A stretch of 64,000 nt of DNA, taken from Closterium sp. Naga37s-1 (lineage: Eukaryota > Streptophyta > Zygnematophyceae > Desmidiales > Closteriaceae). Location: contig CANJKZ010000979.1 of assembly GCA_947471745.1 (NCBI GenBank), positions 1,116,001 to 1,180,000 of the forward strand, given 5' to 3'. The translations under genes were made by a program, and so were the position numbers. Shown piece by piece: positions 1 to 10,523 of the stretch. The notes beneath the pieces were generated by a model. It ran no database searches, had not been told where the DNA came from, and saw nothing but the letters and a program-made list of their open reading frames with translations. Within the stretch, counting starts at the first letter, position 1. Each line of letters begins with the position of its first letter.

Positions 1-193
1 GGGCCCACCCACAAGATCGACCCAAGGGGATCGACCTGCTCTGATAGCATGTCAGAACTAGCAGTAGAAAGTAAGAATGAAGAAAGGAGGAGGTTCACTA
101 GCAAGCAGTTGAGTACATATAAGAAACCCTAGATTGGGCTGTACTCGCTATAGAGTACCCCACTGCAGGCTAGACAAATACAACATTCTGACA
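1..193 (-). mobile_element. 5' LTR and primer-binding site of a minus-strand copia element leaving the window
   Basis: Read on the minus strand, a 144-bp LTR runs from 193 (TGTCAGAATGTTG) to 50 (TTCTGACA). A primer-binding site like TGCTATCAGAGCAGG follows at about 49-35, similar to the initiator-Met tRNA site used by the other copia elements here. Since the primer-binding site lies to the left, this is the 5' LTR and the body of the element is outside the window. Its sequence resembles the LTRs at 10524 and 13773. It appears to be inserted at the edge of the minisatellite that starts at 194. Confidence 0.8.
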
Positions 194-845
194 CAGAGGT
201 GTGGTGGTGCTGATGTGGAGTGACCAGAGGTGTGGTAGGGGGGATTTGCAGTGACCAGAGGTGTGGTGAGTGAGTGCTGATGTGAAGTGACCAGAGGTGT
301 GCTAGGGGGGATTTGCAGTGACCAGAGGTGTGGTAAGGGGGATTTGCAGTGACCAGAGGTGTGGTAAGGGGGATTTGCAGTGACCAGAGGTGTGGTGAGT
401 GAGTGCTCATGTGAAGTGACCAGAGGTGTGCTAGGGGGGATTTGCAGTGACCAGAGGTGTGGTAAGGGGGATTTGCAGTGACCAGAGGTGTGTTGGTGCT
501 GATTTGCAGTGACCAGAGGTGTGGTGGTGCTCATTTGCTGTGACCAGAGGCGTGGTGGTGTTGATTTGCAGTGACCAGAGGTGTGGTAAGGGGGATTTGC
601 AGTGACCAGAGGTGTGTTGGTGCTGATTTGCAGTGACCAGAGGTGTGGTGGTGCTCATTTGCTGTGACCAGAGGTGTGTTGGTGCTGATTTGCAGTGACC
701 AGAGGTGTGGTGGTGCTCATTTGCTGTGACCAGAGGTGTGGTGAGTGAGTGCTGATGTGAAGTGACCAGATGTGTGGTGGTGGGGATTTGCAGTGACCAG
801 ATGTGTGGTGGTGCTGATTTGCAGTGACCAGAGGTGTGGTGTTAC
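194..845. repeat. 31-bp minisatellite
   Basis: About 20 imperfect tandem copies of a unit close to TGACCAGAGGTGTGGTGGTG plus 11 bp ending in TTTGCAG. Copies differ by substitutions (GGGGGATT against GTGCTGATT) and small indels. The open frames on the minus strand here are products of the repeat and I do not call them genes. There are no unique spacers, so it is not a CRISPR array. Confidence 0.9.
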
Positions 846-885
846 GATGTAAGGAAAAAAACAGAAGTGAGATGGCATTTTTCAC

Positions 886-2159
886 TTACTCCTTGGAAGC
901 CTGCCTGAGGCTCTCCATGATGCGATCCAACGACTTTTGGAAGACCACGCGATGCGTCTCTTTCCCAGCTTCAGTTTTCGAATCTACGTCGGGTAAAGGG
1001 GGCAGCATTGCTATCATGATGTGGCCATGCGGCTGCCACCTATTCTTGACTGAGATGTTACCGAGGGTCAAGTACACGGGGTGACCTACTACTCTTCCAT
1101 CATTGGACAGGTTGGTCCCGTCGCTGTAGACTATAACGGTAGCCAGTAAAGCACCCATCGGCAGCGTGCCTTGTATATCAATCCACATATCCCCTGTCTC
1201 TAGCCCTGCATAAATGCGTTGTTTCCGATCCGACGTGTAAAGCGGCGCAGCTCGCAACACAAACCCGTAGTGGTTCTTAGGATCTGAAAACAAAGTTTCA
1301 ACTGCCGCCTTAGCGAGTGATGTCAAGCAGAGCGTGGCGACATGGTTGTCGTCATGACTAACGTCGATGGACTCCCACTCTGTTATTCCAGTCATTTGTA
1401 CTAATAAAGCCTTTGCATAATTATCCATGCCTGCCCTGTTTGTATAGCTAGGTCTCTCCGTTGTTGGTTGGAAAAACAATGCTAATATGTTGTTTGTGTC
1501 AGTAGCAGATAATCCCATGCCTCCATTGCAACTGTGGATGACCTTTAAAAGGGCCTAGTCAATATCAAATGGCGGTACTACCACTGGTGGTGAGTCCATT
1601 GAGGCTGGTTCAGGTAATGAATACTCTGGGAGATCGTCTTCTCTCTCTGGAGCCATGCCTGCGGTGGTTCTAGCATTGGAGCACCCTAAACCAGGCCCTC
1701 AGATTGGTTTTGGGCTAGTCTGAAAATTCAGAGTTGGTACATGACTAAACTCTGAAAATCAGAGTTTTTCCTGCAGAAATACCACTGCACACTAGAAAAA
1801 AATGCATTTTCCCTATTTTTTCTCAAAAAAAGGCTGATTTTTCAGAGTTCACTTAAAAAAAAGGCTGAAATATCAGAGTTTTTTAGGCAAATCAGAGAAA
1901 TTTCTCTGACTTCTGGGGGCCTGCCCTAAACCCGTTGACGAAGGTGCTGGTAAATCCGTAATGGGCCCATTACTCCCCTCGGCTGTCCTATGTCTAATAT
2001 GCTGACCAAGTCGTCCACCTCCTCCTGATCACGTGGCCGCTTCTTGCATGCGCGTTGATGATTCTCAAGGGCTCTAGCACTTGTGAAGGTCCTCTTGCAA
2101 CATATGAAAATCATGACTATCAAGATGGTAAACACAGGGGATGCCTTGTACTGGTTCAT
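886..2159 (-). pseudogene. KDZ/Plavaka-like transposase fragment
   Basis: Two minus-strand pieces. At 2159-1926 a C2H2-like finger reads CCKRTFTSARALENHQRAC, the kind found at the N terminus of Plavaka-type transposases. At 1518-886 a 210-residue frame contains VIVYSDGTNLSNDGRVVGH followed by PVYLTLGNI and RWQPHGHIMIAMLP, which resembles the core motif of KDZ (CACTA-related) transposases. Between them a short acidic, Pro-rich frame is readable at about 1660-1555. The rest of the catalytic core is missing. The family call rests on motif memory and is moderate; that it is broken is clear. Confidence 0.6.
1690..1925. repeat. A/T-rich spacer with repeated TCAGAGTT motif
   Basis: TCAGAGTT or its close variant recurs about six times in 200 bp, in both orientations, inside the broken KDZ-like element. 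It could be an intron or subterminal transposase-binding repeats. Nothing decides between these. Confidence 0.4.
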
Positions 2160-3649
2160 ATTCAGAGGTATTAAGTAGTCCTGCCACTAGCGCCTATCCC
2201 TAAATCCTATATTCAGAGTAGTTGCTAACTATGAACAGGTAACTTAAATCCAAGGAGAGTTGCCTAATTCTAGAATAATCGCAGCTCCATTGGAACCAGC
2301 TCCTCTGCCTCCTGATACTGGAAAAACTGCATCCATTGTCAAACGGAATGTGATCAGAAGAATACTGGAATTCTAACTAGACTAAGCCTGTAAACGCTGA
2401 AGTAAAGAGATTTAACAGGTAATACTAAACTTACAGTGAACCCTGGACGTGAATCGCTGAATAGGACCACTGTCGCTTGGTTCTGTCATGAAATTTTGGC
2501 AGTGCGTTGTCAAAAACATGATTTTACGAAGTGGAGGCAAAACTAGAGTTTACAGTTAGATTATAAGCGGGAAGTTGATCAGTACGCGGTCACGACACGG
2601 GGAAATCTATATTGCTGCGCATGATCGTCGAAATCTAAGCAGATCGCGCATTGCGACGGGCGGTTTCACTCAGAACAGTGAGACTATGTAGTAGCAGTAG
2701 AAACTATGAGAAAGTACCTGCCTAACGATAATAAACAACGGGTACTTTACTACTCTAAGAGACGTTGGAGCAGGTGTTAGGGACGAGATGTAGGAAGGGG
2801 AAAGGGTTGAAAAGTCGCAACATTTTGGTGATGCGACACTCAACGATCTAATGGCGCTGTCTGATCCAATCATGTCGCTGACAAGCATGGGAAAATCGTC
2901 GCTAAGACTCGGTATCCTGCGAGGAGAAATTTGCTGGCTGTGGTCACACGACGAAAGCGATCAGTTTGATTGTCGCGTGCCAAACTGGTCGGGAATCGTT
3001 GGCCGTCGATCCTGACCACTTGGTTTGTATCGTGACGAGAAAGTCGTCGGCCGTCGTTTTACCCTGGCACGCCGAACCTGGCCCCCTGAGGTGTCGCGAG
3101 CCAACATGCGATCTCCCTTTTAAACAAAATCCGTCAGAGGCACAACAACAGTGTGGTATTACAATTTGTTTCCTACGCCTGTTTTTGAAGTTAACGTAGC
3201 AGGGTAAACTGCATTAATAGCACAATAAAGTCATGGGATATATTCAGATTTAGATAACAAATACCCTTTCTTTTACGCATCTATAAATGATTATATTAAA
3301 GGTGTGAAATATATTACATCAACGATATCGTTTTAATACTTGTATCACGTTGTAAACAATTTTTGACAAGTTCATATTAGCAAAAATCTATAATGACCAA
3401 TACACGAACGACGAGACTTAAACAAGTTCCCGTGGAAACTGGAAACGCAGCGGAATTTCCCCCGATCTGATTGCTGGAAAACACAATCAGTCTACAGCAA
3501 GCAAGTAAATTTCGCGCGTTGGAGTCACGCAGTTTCGTGGCCAATAAAATTTGCGGGAAACCTGTTCGCAGATTTCCCAACTTCATCACTCGCAATCAGC
3601 AGGAAACCAGTATCGGCAGCAAACCCACTCGCAACCTGCGAGCGAACGA
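2160..3649. other. No gene recognised
   Basis: Mixed-composition sequence with only short, unrelated open frames on both strands. The 5' LTR and N-terminal gag expected for the copia element that begins near 3650 are not visible here, so that element is truncated at its 5' end. Confidence 0.5.
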
Positions 3650-5786
3650 AGGTAAATGTGCGATGCGGAAGAGTGGTCGACGGTGATTACGACACTCGAT
3701 AGCGTGCAAGACACTTGGACAAAGGAAATGGTGGTCGATCGGCTTCTCCATGAAGAATCGCGTTGCCGACAATTCGCTAATGAGAGCGTGAGTACCGCCA
3801 TGTTCTCTGGAGGGAGTTCCGGAAAGAAGTCCACGTGGAGCAAAGGTGCGACGAAGACGTCGTCCGGTGGAAGCGAGCTCGGCAAGGGAAACGCGTCAAA
3901 CGGCTCGAGAAAGTGTCACTATTGTGGCAAAACGGGACACTTTTGGCGAGAGTGTCAGAAACACCCGAGTGATTGGACTCCATCAAAGGCGCGGAACCAA
4001 GAGGGCAACGCGCACACGGCATCCGGCAAGGTGGATGATACAAGGGAGTCGATCATGTTATTGGCCGATGACGGGACGAACACTCCAAGCGACGCGTGGT
4101 TCCTTGACACCGACGCAACACAACACATGACGCACTCGGCATCGTTCCTCACCAACGTTGGTGCACCGGGGGACGTCACGCACGTCGTCTTCGGAAACGA
4201 CAAGTCGCTACCGGTGGTCGGAGTTGGGAGTACGCGTCTCATCGTTGATGGCGGACCGGTGGACATCACGAACGTACTTCTTATCACGGGGTTGAAGGTG
4301 AATCTCCTCTCCGTCACTCAACTCGCGAAGAAGGGTGTGAAGGTGACCATCGACGACGCGAAAATGAACCTCTTTTGGAAGAGGGAACAATTCGCGCAAG
4401 GTGTTCTCAACGGGGAACTCTACCAACTCAAGACGCACCCGAGAGCGGCTTCGTCCAACGTGGCGCAAGGATCCAAAGCGACTCTTAAGGCGTAGCATAA
4501 TCGTCTTGCGCACGCCAACTATGAGTCGGTCAAGGAGTTGGCCAACAAAGGACTTGCAAAGGGAGTCGACGTGGCCACCGGCGACGACGAGAAGGGCGTG
4601 TGCGCGGCGTGTGTCGAAGGAAAAATGGCTCGCAAGCCATTTAGTAGCCGAACATCACCCCTCGCTAAGGACCTGCTTGCGCTTGTTCACATGGACGTGT
4701 CTGGACCGATGCGGCATGCATCAAAGGGAGGAGCACGATTCCTCTTGGTGATGCTTGATGACGCGTCGCGGATGTGTTGAACCCGAATCTTGAAAGCTAA
4801 GGGAGATGCGGGCAAGGCAATCCAAGCATGGGCGCTCAAAGTTTGCGACGACGACAAGAAGCGGATCAAGGCTATTCGCACCGATGGTGGCGGCGAATTC
4901 GTGAACGTGGAGCTTGAGAAATGGATGAAGAGCAAGGGCTTTAAGCACGACGTCACAACACCCTACACACCCCAACAAAATGGAGCGGCGGAGCGGCTTA
5001 ATCGCACGTTGGTGGAAGCCGTTCGTTCACTTCTTCAACACTCCAAGCTTGGGAGCGAGTGGTGGGGTGAGGCGAGTTCGTTAGCGGCGTGGATTCGCAA
5101 CCGTTTGCCAACGAAGGTGCTCCCGGGAACGACTCCGTTCGAAGCATGGACCGGAACAAAGCCGAACCTATCCTGCCTACGCACCTTTTGGGTGTCTTTG
5201 CTACTACCATGTACCGGACCCCCTTCGCCACAAGTTGCAACCGAAGGCTCGTGCAGCGGTCTACTTGGGAATTGCGGCGAACGAGCGTGCGTGGCGGGTG
5301 TGGGACTTGGGTGAAAAGCGCGTCGTCACGTCTCGGGACGTGGTCTTCGATGAAGACAAGTTCCTGTCGAAGGAGAAACCAACGCAACAACTCACCTTCA
5401 TCCTTCTGGCACGAGAGGAGGTTGAAGGGAGTGAGGTTCCACCGCAAGTGGAAATGGAAGCCGAAAATGGAGGGGGGGAGAACGAGGAGAGCGATGATGA
5501 GGTTATGGAGGTGCCACTAACCGCGGCGGCAACATCCTCTACATCTTCCTCCCTACCATTGGCATTGACCCGCGAGCGTCATGTTCCTCGTCCTCACCCC
5601 AAGTACGACGACTATGCTACGGCAGCCGTTGGGGAGTTGGATAAGGAGGGCGCGGCATTTTTCTTCGCGACCAAGGGTGATGATGAACACGTGGAATCTC
5701 TCACGGAACCACTCCCTAAAGATTCATCCCGTGCATGCTATGAGCATGTTGGACTGCACACCTAGTGGGTTGGGTGCAAGGGGGAG
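3650..5786 (+). pseudogene. Ty1/copia gag-pol, 5'-truncated and lacking reverse transcriptase
   Basis: In order: the end of a UBN2-type gag (about 3656), a CCHC zinc knuckle (C-X2-C-X4-H-X4-C, 3914-3955), a protease site read as DTDA instead of D-S/T-G-A, the GAG-pre-integrase finger after 4500, and an integrase core with IRTDGGGEF and TPQQNGAAERLNRT. Breaks: a stop at 4494-4496 and another at 4778-4780, both where Trp is usual, and a one-base frame change in the T run near 5190. After the integrase C-terminal region the frame jumps at about 5690-5710 directly into an RNase H-type C terminus (LTEPLPKDSSRACYEHVGL), so reverse transcriptase and most of RNase H are deleted. It ends in a polypurine tract (AAGGGGGAG) at 5778-5786. 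Confidence 0.85.
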
Positions 5787-6133
5787 TGTTGGAGAGAGTT
5801 CGGTGGTGGGGCGGTTGTATGCCCCCAACCCACCGAGGGCACTTCGGTGCCTCCGATCCCTTTGACTAGGGATCGGTGGGGAGCCACCGGTTGACTTCGG
5901 GAGACTCCTTGTTCGGTGCCACGTGGCGGCACCACAATCCAACCTTCATTTGGAAGGCGCGTTCGGTTTGGAGGGCCTAATGTAAGGAGCCCTCCAAAAG
6001 GAAGGAGGGCCTCCTTGGGGGGGGGGAGGGTTGTGTAAGGAAAATTCCCTTTCCTTACTTCGCGTCCCTGCCTACTGCGTACGTGACCATTCCCGCCGTC
6101 GGCACCCAACGGTGAAACGTTACCCGCTCGCGA
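5787..6133 (+). repeat. 3' LTR of the truncated copia element, split by a later insertion
   Basis: The LTR starts TGTTGGAGAGAGTTCGG directly after the polypurine tract. It is interrupted at 6133 by the complete copia element 6134-16892; its remainder resumes after the target duplication at 16898, but I cannot place its end. It contains a short G run at about 6018. Confidence 0.75.
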
Positions 6134-6265
6134 TGTCATAATGTTATAGTGGTTACATCTTTGTAGGCTATAGTGGGGTAGCCCATAAGGGGTACAACCC
6201 AATTAGGGTTAGTACTTGTACCCAACTGTTTCATAGTTCATTCATTCTCGTTCATTCTTCTGACA
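6134..6265 (+). repeat. 5' LTR of the 6134-16892 copia element
   Basis: 132 bp, TGTCATAATG to TTCATTCTTCTGACA, preceded by the target duplication CGCGA and followed at once by the tRNA primer-binding site. Confidence 0.92.
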
Positions 6266-6281
6266 TGGTTTCAGAGCAGGT

Positions 6282-7283
6282 CCTCTGCTAGGACCGTTTT
6301 TTCCTTAGGCCCACCACAGCGCTACCCCGTTAGCCGCCTTCTGCAGCCCTCGAGCTGCCCCTACTACCTGTCGCGACCGTTAGGCCCCTAGGCCCGACGC
6401 CACTAGCCCGTCGCCTCGGCCCGTCGCCCCCGGCCCGTCGCCCGTCACCCCCCCCTAGGCCCGGCCCGTAGCCCGTCGCCCCGCGGCCCGTCGCCCTTAG
6501 GCCCCCCGAGGCCCGTCGTTCCTGGCCCCGCGGCCCGTCGCCCCTAGGCCCTTGGCCCCTCGGCCCTTTGCTCCTGGCCCCGCGGCCCGTCGCCCTAGGC
6601 CCGTCGCCCCCGGCCCTTCGCCTGTCGCCACCTAGGCCCGTCGCCCCGCGGCCCGTCGACCGTCGCCCCCCCCCAGGCCCGGCCCGTAGCCCGTCGCCCC
6701 GCAGCCCGTCGCCCCTCGGCCCCGTGGCCCGTCGCCCCTAGGCCCCGCGGCCCGTCGCCCTTAGGCCCCCCGAGGCCCGTCGTTCCTGGCCTCGCGGCCC
6801 GTCGCCCCTAGGCCCCCGGCCCCTCGGCCCTTTCGTTCCTGGCCCCGCGGCCCGTTGCCCCTAAGCCCTCGGCCCCTGGGCCCGTTGCTCCTGGCCCCGT
6901 GGCCCGTCGCCCCTAGGCCCTGCGGCCTGTCGCCCCTAGGCCCCCGGCCCTTTGGCCCGTCGTTCCTGGCCCCGCAGCCCGTCGCCCCTAGGCCCCCGGC
7001 CCCTCGGCCCGTCTCTCCTGGCCCCGTGGCCCGTCACCCCTAGGCCCCGTGGCCTGTAGCCCCTAGGCCCCCGGCCCGTCACTCCTAGCCCTGCGGCCCG
7101 TCGCCCCTAGGCCCCGCGGCCCGTCGCTCCTGGCCCCGCGGCCCTTCCCCCCTAGCCCCGGCCCTTAGTCCCTGGCCCCGCGGCCCGTCGCCCCTAGGCC
7201 CTTGAGCCGCCCCTCCTGCAGCCTGCTGCCTACCCTGTTCCTCGCGCGGCCCAGCTTCTGCCCGCCCTGCGTGCTGCGCCACT
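6282..7283 (+). repeat. GC-rich leader between primer-binding site and gag
   Basis: About 1 kb of degenerate repeats of CCCGTCGCCCCTAGGCCCC. Comparable low-complexity leaders occupy the same position in the element at 58272 and, in reverse orientation, in the nested element near 13000-13700. Long frames here are compositional. Confidence 0.8.
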
Positions 7284-7721
7284 ATGGCTTTTCTCCGCGT
7301 GCTAGCATTCGATCATGAGGGACGCCCCCTGCAATTTGACACGTGGCTCGACAACCTGCAGCTGTACCTGCTGAGCGACTCTAAGGACAGTGTTTCGTTG
7401 TTTGACCACACGTCTGGCGCCGCTCCCGCCCCTCCCGCCACAGCTGACAGTGCGACCCGTTCACAGTGGCTGACTCGCGACGCTGCTGCCCGCTTAGTCA
7501 TTCGCAACCACCTCCCGTTGGCCGAATGCGCTCACTTCGGACAGCACACGACAGGGCAGGCACTGTACGACGCTATAGTCGCTCGCTACTCCTCGCCTGC
7601 CACAGCTGCTCTAGGCCGCTTCCTACTGCCCTACCTGTTCCCCGAGTTGTCCGCCTTTGCCATAGTCGAGGACCTGGTTTCCCACCTTCACGCTAGCGGC
7701 GCTCGCTACCGCCCCCGCTGA
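7284..7721 (+). CDS. copia gag N-terminal part
   Basis: Opens with an ATG (MAFLRVLAFDHEGRPLQFDT) and has the helical gag layout of copia elements (W-L-D-N-L-Q-L-Y-L, ALYDAIVARYSSPA). The frame ends in a stop at 7719-7721 because of a frame change in the C run at about 7706-7712. Immediately downstream the same protein continues in another frame (AEFLDKNQPPIFITLYF). As it stands it gives a 145-residue truncated gag. Confidence 0.8.
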   Translation: MAFLRVLAFDHEGRPLQFDTWLDNLQLYLLSDSKDSVSLFDHTSGAAPAPPATADSATRSQWLTRDAAARLVIRNHLPLAECAHFGQHTTGQALYDAIVARYSSPATAALGRFLLPYLFPELSAFAIVEDLVSHLHASGARYRPR

Positions 7722-9327
7722 GTTCCTTGACAAGAACCAGCCCCCGATATTCATCACTCTCTACTTTATAGTCACCTGCCTCCCTGACTCTCTTCGCTCT
7801 GTCAGGGACCACTTTCTCTCCCTTGACCCCACCTCCCTCACTGTTGACCTACTCGAGCAGCACCTCCTTGCAGCTGAGACTAGTGCAGTAGCTGTAGGTG
7901 CTGCTCGTGGCACTCCATGCACGCCCTTCTTTGAGGGGTGCTCCCCCTCCCCCCTTGCCCCCTCCTACGCCTCTGCTGCTGCTGTAGACGTCCTTAGTAC
8001 TGAGGATGTCGGGGCTGCTTCTGCTAGTGCGAAGTGCCGCAGCGGCAAGGGCAAGGGTGGCAGGGGTGGTGGAGGGGGCAGCGGGAGTGGTGGTGGGGGC
8101 AGCAGTGGAGGTAGTGGAGGCAGTGGAGGTGGTGGCAGCGGTGGAGGGAGTGGGGGCGTTGGTGGCGGCAATGGAGGCAGCGGTGGGAGTGGCGGCAGTG
8201 GCAGCGGTGGCAGTGGTGGCGGTAGGACTGGAGCTTAGCGTGAAGGTTCTGGAGGAGGCCAGCGGCAGCGGCAGCAGCGTCGGAGCGAGACCCCGTCGCC
8301 CCAGCAGCTTCGTGAGTGGTTGTTTCAGCGTGGGGCGTCTGGGGGTAGTGTGAGCTGCCCGTATGTCATTCGCACGGGTGACCGTGCTGGTCAGACATGC
8401 GGGAAGTCTCACACGCAGCACCGCTGCTTCTCCCGTCTCGACGATGCGTGGTGTGCTGAGTTTGGCGATGAGGTCGAGCGCCCCCACTGGGCAGAGCTGC
8501 TTAGGTCTGGTGTTGCGATCTTTGACCTAGACTATGATGCTATTCTTTCTGCTATGTATGCTTTGTCTGCTAGTGCTGAGGGTGACTGTTACTGGTGTGT
8601 CCCGCCTGACCCAGGTATAGAGACTGCTGCTCTAGGTGCTAGTGAGTCTTCTCTCCCTGGTACTGCGCTTGCTGAGGCCTTGCACACCTTCACGCTGGAC
8701 TCAGGTGCCTCACACTGTTTCTTTCGTGACAGCACCACCCTCACTCCTCTCCCTGCACCTGTCCCGGTCAGACAGGCTGACCCCTCCGGGGGTACGATCG
8801 TTGTCCGTTCCTCCACTATCCTCCCGTGTCAGGCGGTTCTGTCTGGCTCACTGTCAGGTCTTCACCTCCCCTCGTTCTCTACGAACTTGGTGAGTACCGC
8901 TGCCCTCCAGGACGCGATTGTCACTACCACCACTCCTGGGGGTCAGCATGTGTCGATCTGCACGTGTACACGGACGGGTCGTCACCTAGCCACGTTCACT
9001 CGTCGGCCAGGGTCGAGTCTGTACACACTGGCTACCGAGCCTCCTCAGGTAGCTGAATCTGCTTAGGTGTCTGCGTCAGGTCAGGTAGCACCCCCTTGCT
9101 CGTGTCGCCTCCTGTCGCACCAGACTCTTCTGTGGCACCACCGCCTGGGTTACCCCTCCCTGCCACGCCTTCGTGGTATGCACTCCCGTCTCCTTGTCTC
9201 TGGTCTTCCCAGGTCTCTGCCTCCCTTACCGCCCTCGCCTGCCCCGCCCTGCCTTCCTTGCGTCGAGGGGCGGCAGCGCGTCGCTCCTCACTCCTCCTCG
9301 TTTCCCCCGACGACTGCTCCCCTGTAG
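7722..9327 (+). pseudogene. copia gag C terminus, zinc finger and protease
   Basis: Continues gag after the frame change. A Gly/Ser-rich linker is encoded at about 8040-8230, then a stop TAG (8236-8238). An unusual spaced zinc finger follows (C at 8359, then CGKSHTQHRC), then the aspartic protease motif LDSGASHCFF (catalytic Asp codon 8698-8700). TAG stops at 9064-9066 and 9325-9327 interrupt the pre-integrase region, which keeps the HRLGYPSLPRL and C-X2-C parts of its zinc-binding motif. Confidence 0.8.
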
Positions 9328-9336
9328 ACTCTCCAC

Positions 9337-10523
9337 ATGGACGTGTGGGGCCCAGCCCGCGTTGGTGGACAAGACCGCGAGCGCTACTTCCTGCTGGTTG
9401 TTGACAACTACACGCGTTACACCATGGTCTTCCCCTTGCGCAGCAAGGGTGAGGTCCTTGATGTCTTGATCCCTTGGATCCACGCAGTCCGTCTCCTTCT
9501 GCACGAGCGGTTCCGCAAGGGCCTTCCTGTCCTGCGTCTGCACTCTGACAGAGGTGGTGAGTTCTCCTCCGACCTCTTGCGGGACTTTTGTCGTGGGGAG
9601 GGCATTCTCCAGTCATTCACGCTTCCGGACCCCCCTCAGCAAAATGGGATTGCTGAGCGCCGCATTGGTTTAGTCATGGAGGTTGCTCGTACCTCCATGA
9701 TCCATGCGGCTGCTCCCCATTTTCTGTGGCCGTTTGCGGTCTGGTACGTTGCGCATCAGCTCAACCTCTGGCTCCGTGTCTCCTTCCCGGAGACCTCGCC
9801 TACACTTCGTTGGACGGGGAAGGTTGGCGATGCGTCGGTGTTCCGGGTCTGGGGTTCTTGTGCCTTTGTTCGCGATACGTCCGCGGAAAAGCTCTCTGCC
9901 CGCGCTATTCCCTGCGTCTTCCTTGGCTTTTCCCCTGACGCGCTTAGCTGCCAGTTTTACCACCCCACCTCGCGCCGTGTCTTCTCCTCTCAGGACGTCA
10001 CGTTTGACGAGTCGGTTCCCTTTTACCGTCTCTTCCCCTACCGCTCTGCCCCTCCCCCACCCCTGCCGCTCTTCCTTGCTCCAGGTCCCCCTCCGGTAGA
10101 CCCTCTCCCCCCCCAGGGTCGTCCTCCCTCAGGTGTGTCTCATGTAGACCCTCTCCCTTGTACTGCGCCTGTTGAGGTAGCTGTCGGCTCAGGTGCTGCG
10201 TCTGGGGGTGCTGCGTCTAGGGGTGCGGAGCCGGGGGGTGCGGAGTCTGAGGGTGCTGGGTCTGGGGTTGCTGGGCCTGGGGGTGAGGAGTCTGGGGGTG
10301 GTGAGCCTGCGGGTGTGGAGCCTGGGGTGCTGAGGCGGAGGATGTTGAGCTTGGGGGTGCTAAGTCGGAGGGTGCAGAGTCTGGGGGTGCTGAGCCTAGG
10401 GGTGCTGCTTCGTCTGGAGGTCCTGCTGGTGCTTTGCTGCGACTGTCTCCGCAGCAGCTGCCTGAGTGGCTTGTTTGGCGCGCACGCCTTCGGAGTGGAG
10501 CTACCGGAGCTGGAGGCACTGGA
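9337..10523 (+). pseudogene. copia integrase core and linker, cut by nested element
   Basis: MDVWGPARVGGQDRERYF opens the integrase core. The D,D,E residues are visible in LLVVDNYTRY, LHSDRGGEFSS and the PQQNGIAERRIG block. The C-terminal integrase domain (RVWGSCAFVRD, CVFLGFSPDALSCQFYHP, FSSQDVTFDES) is intact. A Pro-rich then Gly-rich linker follows and is interrupted at 10523 by the nested LTR element. The frame resumes at 13910. Confidence 0.88.

Noticed and set aside
194-845. Regular 31-bp repeats resembling a CRISPR array
   Set aside because: Units are head to tail with no unique spacers; it is a minisatellite in a eukaryotic genome.
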